From positions 2,170,001 through 2,234,000 of the forward strand of contig JAFEKR010000006.1 of the NCBI GenBank assembly GCA_019022495.1: a stretch of DNA of 64,000 nt. The letters run 5' to 3'. The notes under the pieces are model-generated. The model ran no database searches, was not told the origin of the DNA, and was given only the letters and a program-made list of their open reading frames with translations. The DNA comes from Epichloe hybrida. Lineage: Eukaryota; Ascomycota; Sordariomycetes; Hypocreales; Clavicipitaceae. A program made the position numbers and the translations under genes. Of this stretch, positions 51,691 to 62,951 are shown in pieces (position 1 is the first letter of the stretch; each line of letters begins with the position of its first letter).

Positions 51691-53655
51691 ATGCGAGATG
51701 AAGTAAGAAAGGCCCTCATAGCCGGTCGGACCTTGGCGCGCACAATGGCCGCCTCGAGGACATATGCCGTGAGTGCTCATCATCCTTTACCCCCCTTCAC
51801 CATTCACCATTCACTGTTCACCAACTTTTTATTATTATTATTATCATTTTTTTATTTACAACCCTCCTCTTTGCCTCCCTGGGTTGGCTTTTCTTCAAGC
51901 GCCAACAGTAAACAGTAAAACTCACCACCGGATAGCATGCCATCGACGCGCTCAACTCGCTACAGACGCCGCACGCCGTCATAGAAGCCCGTCGCAAGGC
52001 AGGCATCCGACCCGATGCATCATCCATTCGCGAGATGCGAGCCTATCTCGCTCGTGTAGGATACACCGTAAGCCATGGCATGCATCCGCATCCCCACCCT
52101 CTCTTCCAAAAGCCAAAAGCCCCTCGTAAGCGACACCTCATCTCACCATCTCACAGCCCTCGGACCTCAACCGCCTCAAGATAGTCCACGTAGCCGGCAC
52201 AAAAGGCAAAGGAAGCACCTGCGCCTTCGTCGACTCCATCCTCTCGCAATACCGCCCGCCCCTCTCCAAAACCGGCCTCTTCATCTCCCCCCACCTCATC
52301 GCCGTGCGCGAGCGCATCCGCATCAACTCGCTGCCCCTATCCGAGGACCTCTTCGCAAAGTACTTCTTCCAAGTATGGGACCGCCTCGCCGAGTCGAACG
52401 CCTCGCCCGAGGACGCCGCGCCGGGCTCGCGGCCCCCGTACGCGCGGTACCTCACCCTGATGAGCTGGCATGCTTTCCTGTCGGAAGGCGTCGATGTTGC
52501 CGTGTACGAGACGGGCATTGGGGGCGAGTTCGATGCGACGAATCTCGTGGAGAGGCCCGTTGCGTCGGGCATAAGCACCCTTGGCGTTGACCATGTCCAC
52601 GCGCTGGGCGACACCGTCGACAAGATTGCCTGGCACAAGGCCGGCATCATGAAGCATGGCAGTCCGGCCTTTACGGTAGAGCAGGTCCCGGCCGCGGCGC
52701 AGGTCCTGCAACAGCGGGCCGAGGAGAAGAGAGTGCGGCTGGCGGCGTTGCCGTTGGACAAGCGCCTCGAGGGAGTCAAGGTCCGCCCTGATGCGCATTT
52801 CCAGAAGAAGAATGCCACGCTGGCGATTGCCCTGGCTGAGGCGGCCCTGACGAACCTCGGGCTTCTTCTGCCAGGCTCGGGTGGGACGCCTGCCCTGCCT
52901 CTGCCTGACAAGTTCAGGGACGGACTGGAGCGCACCGTGTTCCGGGGCCGATGTGAAGTCAAGGACGAGGAAAACGTGACGTGGTACGTGGACGGGGCTC
53001 ACACGGCAGATAGTTTGAGCATGTCGTCGAGGTGGTTTGCCGACGAGACCACCAGTAATAGGTAATTTCTCACTCTCACCCAGCTCGCCTCCCTCCTCCC
53101 TCCTCCATCCTCCTTTTGTCATGACTGGTATCCATGTACACACGGACATGGAACATGTACTTGTACTGGGGGGTTTTGGAAACACATGCCCATGGAGCAC
53201 AAATACACAAATACTAACAAACCGCCCCAATCTGCAGCACCGCCCCCCGCATCATCATCTTCAACCAGCAAGGCCGCAGCGAAGCCATCGACTTCCTCGA
53301 CTCGATCCAAAAGACCACCTCCCGCTCCGCCACCAACCAGCCCGCCTTTGACCACGCCGTCTTCTGCACAAACGTCACGTACGCCAAGTCGGGCTACAAG
53401 CGCGACTTTGTCAACCACGGCATCGACCCCAAGGAGGTGGAGAGCATGTCGGTGCAGCGCCGCTTCGCCGAGAAATGGGCGTCCATCGATCCCGCCTGCA
53501 AGGTGGTCGTTCTGCCGACCATCGAGGAGGCGCTTGAGTATGCGAGGGCCGTGGGTGATGGGTTGCGGGCGGGCAAGGTGCAGGCGTATGTGACGGGTAG
53601 TTTGCATCTCGTCGGGGGTGCGTTGGGAATTTTGGAAAAGTCTGATGCCTTGTGA
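51691..53655 (+). CDS. Folylpolyglutamate synthase (FPGS), intron-containing copy
   Basis: Adds gamma-glutamate residues to tetrahydrofolate, retaining folates in cytosol and mitochondria. Four exons: 51691-51768, 51936-52067, 52157-53061, 53238-53655, giving 510 aa. Introns are 167, 89 and 176 bp. The ATP loop HVAGTKGKGST (about 81-91) is the FPGS form; dihydrofolate synthases usually have GTNGKGS. Then come LFISPHLIAVRERIRIN, YETGIGGEFDATN, DHVHALGDTVDKIAWHKAGI, YVDGAHTADS and the C-terminal YVTGSLHLVGGALGIL. Two in-frame start codons exist. The first (51691) gives an Arg-rich N-terminus that could target mitochondria, the second (51745, MAASRTYA) a cytosolic form. It converges on a second FPGS gene, with 54 bp between the stop codons. 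Confidence 0.94.
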
Positions 53656-53709
53656 AGTCGTAGTCCCTCATGCGTTGGGACAAGCGTGGATGGATGGCGA
53701 TTTCTGCTT

Positions 53710-55281
53710 TTATAATACAGAGTCGGGCTCGAGGACCTGCAATACACCCCCGACTAGGTGCAGACTGCCCGTCACCAAAATCTTGCCCTTCTTCTCGCCG
53801 AGACACCACCCCCTTGCTGCCTCCACGGCGCTCTCGACATTGTCAAGCACAGCTATCGTGCACCCCGGGCTGAGGCTCCGCATCATCGCAGCAGCGCCCT
53901 GCTGCACGGTAAGATCCTGCTCTGCCCGTGCCTTGACCTCGTTCCTCGTAAACAGCGCGTGAGAGAAGATTTGCCGTTTCCCCATGTCCCCCTGAACAGC
54001 CTCGACAAACGCCTTCAACAGCTCGGGGGCATTCCTCTCTTGCTGATTGAATACCAGAATGAAATGCTCGTCCGGCTGCACATCCTCTTGCGCCACCCAG
54101 CTGGCCACCTGTTGCAGGCTCTCTCTCGTGTGAGCCCCGTCGAGGAGCCACGTCGTCCCCTCATCACACCGGAGAACCTCGCATCTGCCACGCAGAGAAG
54201 CTTGCCTCAGACCCTCAACCATCTCGCCCGGCACTTGACCAAGGTTCTCACACGGGTGTCCAAGATGTTCCCCCACAGCCATGACGGCCAAAGCCTGGTT
54301 GAGCTTTTGAAAATCCCCCCTTAGATTGCCCCTCACACCCCCCCACGCCTCAACGTCCCGCGATTCGAGTTCCACCAGCAGTGCCCCCTTTTCCCTTGCC
54401 CTCGATCGCAGAACCTCCATGACAGAAGGCTGATGCCTCAAATTGACCGTGAACGCCTTGACGCCGCTCCTGAAAATGCCCGCCTTGTGCCACGAAATCT
54501 GCTCCACCGTGTCCCCCAGCATGGCAACATGATCAAGGCCCAGCTGCGAAACCACGGCCGCAGAAACAGCTTCCGCAGGCAGCACGTTGGTGGCATCGTA
54601 CTCGCCTCCGATCCCACACTCCATGACAACACTCCTGACTCCCTCCCGCAGGAACACGTGCCACGCCAGAATGGTCAAGAACCTGAAGAAGAACGGTTTC
54701 GAAGACGCGCCCTCCGCCGTGGTGGCGTCCACCCCCTCCCTCCTGGCACACTCGGTGAACCGATCCCACAGGTCGAAGAAGGCATGTGCGAACGCCTCCT
54801 GGGATACGGGCTGGCCGTTGATGGCGATTCTCTCTCTGGGACTGACCAGATGCGGACTGGTGTACGTCCCGACGGTGCCGTACCGCCGCAGCATGGACGT
54901 GGCGAAGGCGCAGACGGAGCCTTTGCCCTTTGTGCCCGCCACGTGGATATGGCGCATGCGGCAAAGGTCCGCGGGAGAATAGCCTGCGCGGTGTAGCCAG
55001 TGCAGCATTTCTGGAATGGCTGCGGCATTGAGGTCCCGGGCCTTGGCTGCTGCGTCTTGAGAGGGACTCTTGTCGTCGAAGAGCTGGGTCGCCGTGCGGT
55101 TGGATTGCAGCTGCGTGAGCTTCTGAAGGGCATCTTCGTAGCTGCGGGACATGGTGCTGGAGAACCGTGGACTTCTTGAAACTGGTCTTGTTCTTATAGG
55201 TTGGCGAGAGCTTTCATGGCATGGCGAGGAATGGAGCTGGCAGCGGAGCCAGACGCGAGCGGCCATTCTGGTCGTGGACAT
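53710..55281 (-). CDS. Second folylpolyglutamate synthase-like protein, intronless, probably mitochondrial
   Basis: Intronless paralogue of its convergent neighbour, 523 aa from the ATG at 55281. It keeps the ATP loop HVAGTKGKGSVCAF, TYTSPHLVSPRERIAIN, MECGIGGEYDATN, DHVAMLGDTVEQISWHKAGI, LLDGAHTRES and the C-terminal LVTGSLHLVGGVLQVLE, so it looks catalytically intact. The start at 55281 (MSTTRMAARVWLRCQLHSS) gives a basic, hydroxylated, acid-free N-terminus typical of a mitochondrial presequence. The ATG at 55152 (MSRSYEDALQKL) would give a cytosolic form; an upstream ATG at 55359 is less likely. The two genes differ in many positions, so the duplication is not recent. Whether it acts on folate or another substrate is unknown. 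Confidence 0.88.
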   Translation of the reverse strand: MSTTRMAARVWLRCQLHSSPCHESSRQPIRTRPVSRSPRFSSTMSRSYEDALQKLTQLQSNRTATQLFDDKSPSQDAAAKARDLNAAAIPEMLHWLHRAGYSPADLCRMRHIHVAGTKGKGSVCAFATSMLRRYGTVGTYTSPHLVSPRERIAINGQPVSQEAFAHAFFDLWDRFTECARREGVDATTAEGASSKPFFFRFLTILAWHVFLREGVRSVVMECGIGGEYDATNVLPAEAVSAAVVSQLGLDHVAMLGDTVEQISWHKAGIFRSGVKAFTVNLRHQPSVMEVLRSRAREKGALLVELESRDVEAWGGVRGNLRGDFQKLNQALAVMAVGEHLGHPCENLGQVPGEMVEGLRQASLRGRCEVLRCDEGTTWLLDGAHTRESLQQVASWVAQEDVQPDEHFILVFNQQERNAPELLKAFVEAVQGDMGKRQIFSHALFTRNEVKARAEQDLTVQQGAAAMMRSLSPGCTIAVLDNVESAVEAARGWCLGEKKGKILVTGSLHLVGGVLQVLEPDSVL

Positions 55282-55684
55282 GGTGACACTGCATGTGATT
55301 TTGTAGTGGCCGCCGGGGGCCGTTAGTGCTACGCTGACGAAAGCATGGGAATTTCGCACTGATCGACCAATATGTTGTTAAAGATGCTGCTCTCGTGGGA
55401 TGTGCCTAGCATGGTGGATGAAGAAGCTTCGACATACGGAGTGGTAGAAAGCTGCTGCTGCACTGGTCGTGTATGTACGGGTCGTGCAAAGTGGGGCAAC
55501 GACTTGTCGAGTAATATCAAGTGCATCAGGTCGAACATGGGTTTCCTCTTTCGCGACTTCAGGTTTGTTCAATAGGTTTGTAAAATCCTCAACGTCTATT
55601 CATATCTAGTACACGAGCCTCCGACCCTTTTTCTTTAGCAATCCCCCTTCCCATGGCAATGTACATAACAAAAGAGACTGTTGA
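55282..55684. other. Spacer FPGS2 5' side / MIC60 3' side
   Basis: 403 bp, upstream of the second FPGS gene and downstream of MIC60. A one-mismatch TACGGAGTG word occurs near 55434. No gene seen. Confidence 0.6.
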
Positions 55685-57843
55685 TTACTCTACCCTCAGA
55701 CTCTGAAGTCTTGCCTCGGTCGCAATAACCTATAGAAAACTCATGGATTAGCAAACTGCTTTTCTTCTTCTTCTTTTTCTAGAAACTGCGTCCGTTTCCC
55801 CGGGGGTAACTTACGTCAAGTGCTTGCTCAACCTCCAACACCTTGCGAACCTCGCCAATCCAGTCTTCGCTGAGCGTCTTGGCCCATCCCTGCAGACCAT
55901 TCATCTCTCGTGCAGCTGAATCCAAATCACCCTCCTCTAGGTACGTCTGTGTGCGCGTGAGAACGCTCTCGACGTCGCTGCCATCGGCGAGACCCTCCTT
56001 CTTGAACATGACATGACTCAAAATCCAGCTCGAGGCGTGGCTGGCGACACCAGCGTCGTCGGGCAGAAGAGACGCCTTTCGAACTTCGGCGGCAACACGG
56101 CGGAATCTGTCAATGAGCTGAGAAGGTGAGGAAACGCCACGCTGGTAGGTGACAGGGTTCAGTGAGGCGATAGCAGCGTCGACAACAGCATCGCCACTGG
56201 CAATCTCCTTCAACGCAACCAGCTCTCGGATGAAAGGCTTGGGGTGCGTAGAGTTCTCTAATCTGGCTCGGACAGCCTCCACAGCAACATGAAGCTGTTG
56301 AGTCTTGAGGTTGGTGTCGAGAACATCATTCCAGCCCACAGTGAGCTTCTCCAGGTCAGACACAGCTGAAGTCAGCTCAGAAAGCTTGCCGAGGCGACCC
56401 TCACGCTCCTTCTCAACGCGCTCCTTTACCTCCTGAACGAATTCCTTTTTCAGAGCCAAGGCCTGCTCCAGCAGCCTGTTTTGCAGCTTCTCGTCATTGA
56501 GCTTCTTCTCTCGCTCCATCAAGAGGTTGACTCGCTCGTCGTAGTTGCTGCGAACGGATTTCATTTCCTCCTCGAATTCGCGGCGCCACTCAAGCTCCTG
56601 AGCAGCCATGGTGTTCTCGACACGTTTGATCAAACCGGTGGCAGCGCGATCGAACTCGTCAATCGCGGACTTCACTTCGCTAGCGGCCTTCTTTTCAACA
56701 GAGCTCTTCAAGTCCTTGAGACGGCTCCCGATCTGGAGAATCTCGTTCTTGGCCTTGGCAATGGTGGTGGAGTAGCGTCCATGAGCGCCATCGGCGTTGA
56801 TAACCAGGATGAGATCGTTGAGCATGTGTACAAGATCTCGCACAATGGGATCCTTGGCGTCGGGAAGCTTCAGGAGGTCGATGGGTTCCAAGGGAGGGAA
56901 TTTGGAAGGCTCATTGACCTCAGGCTCCTTGAACTTCATGGCCGAAGATGTAGCGGAATCAGGCGCAGGCTGTTCAGAGACAACCTGGGGAGTTGCTTTC
57001 TCGGCAGACTTGGCTGGAGCAGTGATTGGGTCTGCAGGCATTTTGTCGGCGACATCCTTCTTCTCTCCCTGTTGACCTGCAGGCTTCTTCGCAGAAGGAG
57101 CAGCGCTGGAATGACGGGATGAAGACTCGGTACTGTCGGCTACTCTCCATGATGCACCACTCTGTGCGGAGATCTTGACCTGCTTGCCAACGTCTTTGAT
57201 GCGGGACTCCTGGGGGACGGGATTTGGATACTTTTTTTTGAAATCGAGTTCCTCTAGGTAGAGTACAGCCTGCTCTCCGAAGGGGACATATTCGGTGAAG
57301 AAATCGTGGAAGTTGTCATTAATTCGGGAGTACCATACACCACCAGCGAAACCGACGGCACCAAGAACCATGAGGGTGAAGACAAAGCTTCTTAATCTTT
57401 GGAAGAAGCCCTTCTTCTTTGGCGGAGGAGGAGGATTAGTTGCCTTGGCAGCAGCTTCGGCATTCTCGATCACAGGAGGCGGCGGCGGCGTCAGAGGGAC
57501 GGATTTGACTTCGGGAGTCTTGGCATCAATGACGGTGGCAGCTGGGGGAGGAGGGCTTCTTTCGGAGCTCAAGGTTTCAGACGTTGGCAAGACCGGTGGT
57601 TTAGGCACGTCGATCGTAGGTTTTTTGTCGTCGGCATATGATCTCTAAGCATAGCAATTGGAGTTAGCAACTGCATCGTTCTCACAGGCCGCAGGGTCAG
57701 TTCGTTCTCCGAGAGGTTGCGTTTCGTACCGCACCGAGGACGCCAGCTTGTCGCCACGTCACGATGGGCCATTGGCGCAGGGTGGCAGCCACAGAGGGCT
57801 TGCCGCCAAAAGCCCTCGCTGACCGAAGCGATGATCGCAACAT
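55685..57843 (-). CDS. MIC60: MICOS subunit Mic60 (mitofilin/Fcj1)
   Basis: Inner-membrane organiser of crista junctions. Three exons: 57843-57730, 57644-55815, 55729-55685, giving 662 aa; both introns are 85 bp. Exon 1 is the mitochondrial presequence (MLRSSLRSARAFGGKPSVAATLRQWP). A Pro-rich linker leads to the single transmembrane helix (about 125-143, FVFTLMVLGAVGFAGGVWY). Next comes an intermembrane-space part with an Ala/Ser/Lys-rich segment, a long coiled coil (about 330-480, including REFEEEMKSVRSNYDERVNLLMEREKKL), and the C-terminal mitofilin domain. Exon 3 supplies the last 14 residues, VIATEARLQSLRVE, a typical end; reading through the last donor would instead add an unconserved tail. 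Confidence 0.94.
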
Positions 57844-58730
57844 GAGGAAGGTAATGGACCAGCAGGGCACGTGGTGATGGTGATGATGTACGGCTCTAGA
57901 TCCGGAGGTGCAAGTAGAACAAAAGCTCTCAGGCGAAACTTCGGCTAAAGCCAAGCTTGCCGGTCCTGCCTGATATGATGCCGACCGGCAAGGATGACGC
58001 AACCGTTCGCCAGGGCGCCTCAGGATGTGCTGCTTCTGCAACAATGTCCGCCGGTCAGATAAAATATCATGCATGTTGAAATTGAAATTGAAATTGAGCC
58101 ATTGTAGCTCATGAGTGATATCCGGGCGAGCTGGCGGGTCTTGCTAACTGCTACGCGAGTCTATCTTGAGTTGCTCAAAAACAAACTACTAGCTTCAATA
58201 CTGAACAGGCTATCAGTACACTACTACTTACTGCCCTCGGCACTTGTCGCTCTTGTTGTTCCTGATATCAGAAACTCTACTATGTCTGGTGACACCAGCG
58301 TCTGTTCAAATCTCCACAGCTTTGTACTGGAGAGCCTGGCGTCTCATCAGTAAAGAATGACGCGCGGGAAAGTGTATGTACTGCACGGCTACGTTGGGTG
58401 TGTGTGCATGTGTGTGTGGTGTATGATATTAGGAGGCAAGATAGAACCGAGCGTAAGAAAAAAAATTTCTCCTAAACAAACAACCCTTCAAAACCCAAGA
58501 CTCCAAGAGAGAAACATACAACATTCTTCAGCCCACAGGTCGCATGACACGAATAAGCTTCGTGTCCACCATCGTGAATGGTCTATAATCATTCACTGTC
58601 CAGTCAATGAGATATCTGATCTGTCCTGACCGGACCTGTAAAGAAAATGCATCGGGTGGCGATCCCACCAAATCGAAATCACGTCCATTTCCACCAAGTT
58701 GGACGTGCGCCTATGAAAGCTCAAACATGG
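57844..58730. other. Spacer MIC60 promoter / RAB5 3' side
   Basis: 887 bp, no gene supported. It contains a TGAAAT(T) triplet repeat near 58076-58097 and a GT-rich stretch near 58398-58420. The short ORFs show no family resemblance. Confidence 0.6.
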
Positions 58731-59696
58731 TTAACAGCTGCACGGCCCGCTCGCATTCGTGTTTGCATTCTCGGATGACAGGCTGACGCCAGGTCGTTGG
58801 CCAGGTCGAGAATGTCGAGGGCCAACCTGGTCCAAAGGTAGCTTCTTGGCGATAGCAGTAAAGAGTTCACGAACATTCTCGGCAGTTTTTGCTGAGGTCT
58901 CGAAGAACAAAAGACCGGCTTCCCGAGCATAGGCCTCGGCATCGGCAGTGTGGATTGCTCTCTTATCGGGCTGTTCGGTTGCCAAATCAAGCTTGTTTCC
59001 GGCAAGTGCAATAATAATGTTTTCGTTGGCCTGACGTTGAAGTTCCTTGACCCAGGCCTTGGCTTTATCTAGTGATGACTGTACGCAAGAGTCAACTGGT
59101 TAGTATGATGCACGGCGAAGGCGCGAATATCGCAAGTTGCCTGGAAAGAGCCAACACGTACGGATTGTGTGATATCGTAGACAACAACGGCGCAGTTGGC
59201 ATTGCGATAGTACATGGGCGCGAGAGACTTGTAACGTTCCTGACCAGCGGTATCCCAAATTTCGAACTTGACTGTAGTGTTCTCGTCGAGCGAGATGGTC
59301 TGTGTCAGGAACGCCGCGCCGATGGTGGATTCTCTGAATGAGTCGAATTGGTCCTGTTGGACTGTTAGTCTCGAGGTCTTGGTGATAATACACATGGAAG
59401 AGACTTTGAAACCTGCCTTGACGAATCGCAGGACTATTGAGCTCTACATTCTCGAGGTCAGTAACTCTGAATACGAGTGAGCAACATGGAAAGCGATGAA
59501 GTTCACCTTTCCAACAGCAGATTCACCTGCGAAACATCGAGTTAGCATGATGATCATCCTTAACATGTGGATGAGCGAATAAGAATCGCAGAAGGGGCAT
59601 CGAGAGTGCCGAGTCCGTACCGAGAAGGACAAGCTTAAACTGAGCAAAACGATTATTCATGCCCCGGGGACCGCCGGCAGGGCCTCGTGCTGCCAT
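58731..59696 (-). CDS. Rab5-type small GTPase (Vps21/Ypt5), with microexons and a GC-AG intron
   Basis: Early-endosome GTPase. Five exons: 59696-59621, 59526-59507 (20 nt), 59443-59417 (27 nt), 59353-59162, 59078-58731, giving 220 aa. The P-loop GESAVGKSS (26-34) is spread over the first three exons. Other marks are the effector loop [19 protein letters not shown] (about 74-80), NKLD (133-136), ETSAK and the prenylated end CSC. Intron 3 (59416-59354) must begin with GC (AAG-GCAGGT) and end in CAACAG, since only this joins RFVK-DQFDSF in frame. The nearby GT four bases on would break the frame. The gene is head to head with SAC1, a phosphoinositide phosphatase. Confidence 0.94.
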
Positions 59697-60395
59697 TTTG
59701 AGCGATTGGTAGAGAGGGTTTGGTGATAAGGGCGGGAGATTCGAGGTGGCAGAAATGAACTCGGCAAGTTTAGCAACGGTGCCGGGTTACGCGGGAGGTC
59801 CTAACGAATGAGCGGATGTGTCGTGTCGCGGGATCGGGACGGCGTCGGAGGCTGCGCAGTCAGACGGCACAAGGGCGGCACAGGGCGTCCAAGGACGCAA
59901 AAGCAAAGTTGCGGCGAGATGGTTGAGGTTGATGGAGTATCAGTGGTGAGATGGCGAGCGAACTTTGGAGCAGAGGTTGGAGGAGTAATGGAGTGAGTAC
60001 GTAGCAGCGTCAAGGACGGGCGGTGGTGGCCCGCAGATGTCAGACGGTTGCCAAGTACAGTTGGTGTGTACCACGGTCCACCCGTCTGGTGGCGACAACA
60101 CTAGCCTACCTACCCTGTACGTTTCCCGAGTCGGGTTATGTCAGCAGCCGACGGTCGCAATCTTCACAGGCCAGCCCGTCAGTTGCTGATGAGCTCTTCT
60201 CGTGAAGCTGTAAATTCGATTGGCTGTTCAACACCACCGCCAGAATCAGGCGTGGCCAAGCTTGTCATTCTTTCCCTTCCCGCGCTGTCCATCATCAGCC
60301 GACCTGACCATTCTCGCTTTCATCTGCACCTTTCGCTTTTCGTTTTTCGTTTTTCTTTGCTCTCATTCGTCGAGCTCTAAGCTCCAATCATTGTC
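59697..60395. promoter_or_regulatory. Divergent promoter RAB5 / SAC1
   Basis: 699 bp between two divergent start codons, pyrimidine-rich toward SAC1 (TTTTCGTTTTTCGTTTTTC near 60335-60355). No uORF or gene is convincing. Confidence 0.5.
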
Positions 60396-62639
60396 ATGGC
60401 CCCCCTTGCGACGCCCAAGTTCCCCTTCCGGGATATCAACCTCAAAGTCACCAACGATGCCTACACCTTCAATTCGCCCTCCTCCCCTGATGCGCCTGCG
60501 CTAGTACTCGATCGTCCCACGGGCGATATTCGCTTGGGCGATGCCAACCCGCAAGCTGCCAAACGAGCCACGCGTGTCTCCAGCATTGCTGGCATTCTTG
60601 GTATAATCCAGTTGCGACTCGGTATGTTGGAATCCAACGGAAAAGCATGTGTAATGCCCCTAATGAATCTTGCTGCCTAGACAAATATGTCGTCGTCATC
60701 AGCAAGACTGTACCCGTGGGCCGCCTCAAGGGTCATATGGTGTACAAAGTCGTGACCGCAGAAATCCTCCCCATGCGCGAGCGCCAGATCCATGATCCCG
60801 ACGAGGACACCTTTATTGGCCTGCTGGACACCTTCCTCCGGAGGAGTCCAATGTATTTCTCGTATGCCATTGATCTGACCAACTCGATCCAACGCCAATC
60901 GCAAGCCGATACCGCCAGCCCCCTTTGGATGCGAACCGACGACCGATTTTTCTTCAACAAGCACCTGCAGTCCGACCTGATGGAGTTCCGTAACCGTGGC
61001 TCAAGAAGCCAGCCTGGGAAACAGCCTGCCATTGACCCTTTTATTCTCCCATGTATCTTTGGAATGCTCGAGATCAAGCCTACAAAATTCAAAAACACTC
61101 CTATTACCATGGTCATCATCTCCCGCCGTTCACGATATCGCGGGGGCACGAGATACTTCACTCGAGGTATTGATGAGGAAGGACATGTAGCCAACTACAA
61201 TGAGACGGAGCAGATCATCATTCTCAATGACAGCAGCTCCGGCTTGGGAGGGTACGCCGGCAGCACCGACATGCAGAGCGGCAAACTCGGTGGTGGCCAG
61301 GAGATGCAAATCATGTCCTATGTCCAGACTCGCGGTAGTGTCCCTACCTACTGGGCCGAGATCAACAGCTTGAAGTACACACCGAAGCTGCAGGTCCGAA
61401 GCCCAGAAGCTGCCTTGGCCGCCTCGCAGAAGCACTTTGACGAGCAGATCCGCATCTACGGCGACAACTACCTGATCAACCTGGTCAATTCCAAGGGCAG
61501 GGAATGCAAAGTCAAGGAGTCTTACGAACAAATGTTCCGCTCTCTTGCGTCAGCACCAAAGGAGGGCCGTGAGAGCGATCGTCTGACGGCAGAGAAATTC
61601 ACCACTCTTCAGCCTGGCGCAAGAAACCAGCAGTTCGATCGTCTGCACTACGTCTATTTCGACTATCACACCGAAACCAAAGGCATGAGGATGGACCGAG
61701 CATATGCCCTGACGGAGAAGCTGCATGAAGAGCTCCAGAAACAGGGCTACTTCCGAGGTGTCGACTCTCCGTCCAACGCTGACGGGAAAATCGACGCTCG
61801 CAGCCTCCAGACGAGCGTCATGCGGACCAACTGCATGGACTGTCTGGATCGGACAAATGTCGTGCAAAGCATCTTCGCCCGATACACCCTGAACCGAATT
61901 TTCGAGGATCTCGGCCTGATGCCTCGCGGCGCTCAGTTCCGCGACGAGGACCCTGCATTCGAGTGTCTCTTCCGCAACATCTGGGCTGACAACGCCGATG
62001 TTGTCTCAAGCGCATACTCTGGCACCGGTGCCATGAAGACCGACGTCACCCGCACAGGCAAGCGCACCAAGCTGGGCGCCTTTCAAGATGGTCGCATCGG
62101 CGTTACTCGTTATTTCCTCAACAATTTCCGAGACGGCCCTCGTCAAGATTCCTACGACCTGTTCCTCGGCGCCTACGACCCCAGCGCCACCAACATTGGC
62201 ACGGGCCGCGTCTTTGTAGATAGACGACCAATCCTCATCCAGTCGATCCCCTACATCCTCGCATTCAGCATCTTCATCGTTCTCGTAGGCCTCTTTACCA
62301 AGCGTGATGCCGACGCCAGAGTCCTACCCATGAGGTTCTTCATCTTATTCTGGAGTGCCGTCGCAGCGTGGTGTTTTCATTTCATCTTGACACACGGCAT
62401 GCTCTACGTATGCTTCCCTCTCCCTTGCTTTTGTTCTATCCGATGGAATTATCTGACAACTCATCTAGGTCAACTGGCCGCGATTGAACCCCCGCCCCTT
62501 TGCTGTAGACGGGTACAGCGAGCACTTCTCCAAGGCGCGCAAGGACGCTGTCATCGGGGACCTTGTTGCCCGTCACGAGAGAGGTCTCAGTACAGCCCGC
62601 TATCTTAATGCAGAGGAGGGAAAGAAGAGGATCGAGTAG
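60396..62639 (+). CDS. SAC1: Phosphoinositide phosphatase Sac1
   Basis: ER/Golgi phosphatase that mainly removes the phosphate of PI4P. Exons 60396-60621, 60681-62407 and 62469-62639 give 707 aa; introns are 59 and 61 bp. The Sac domain carries FYFS-type MYFSYAIDLTNSIQ, HVANYNETEQI (the region before the core), SYVQTRGSVPTYWAEI, FDYHTETKGM and the catalytic CX5R loop CMDCLDR at about 460-466 within RTNCMDCLDRTNVVQ. Two hydrophobic segments near 593-615 and 626-646 form the membrane anchor. The third exon adds the cytosolic tail VNWPRLNPRPFAVDGYSEHFSKARKDAV. Length slightly exceeds yeast Sac1 (623 aa). Secure. Confidence 0.96.
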
Positions 62640-62951
62640 ACGGTGTACACACATGTATGTTTATTCGTGGATAAAGTCTCGCATAGCAATTATCAACCTT
62701 TTGTCACCAAACCAAGTCAAAGTCCAAGATGGGGATAGGGTTTGCACTCGAAATGTTACACCTCCCCTTCCATCTCATTAAGTACTTTCTATGCTTATCC
62801 AAAATACAACAAGTAGATTTACTAAAGAAGAAAGAGCAAGGGTATCAAGGCACATGGCACAAGCAGCGGGAACAAAAGGAAAATTGGGAAAAAGAAAGGC
62901 TGGATGGATGAGAAAATGACAACGAGAAGTGGCAGGGACCCCTGGGGTGCT
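62640..62951. other. Convergent 3' spacer
   Basis: 312 bp between SAC1 and the right-edge gene. No feature recognised. Confidence 0.6.
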
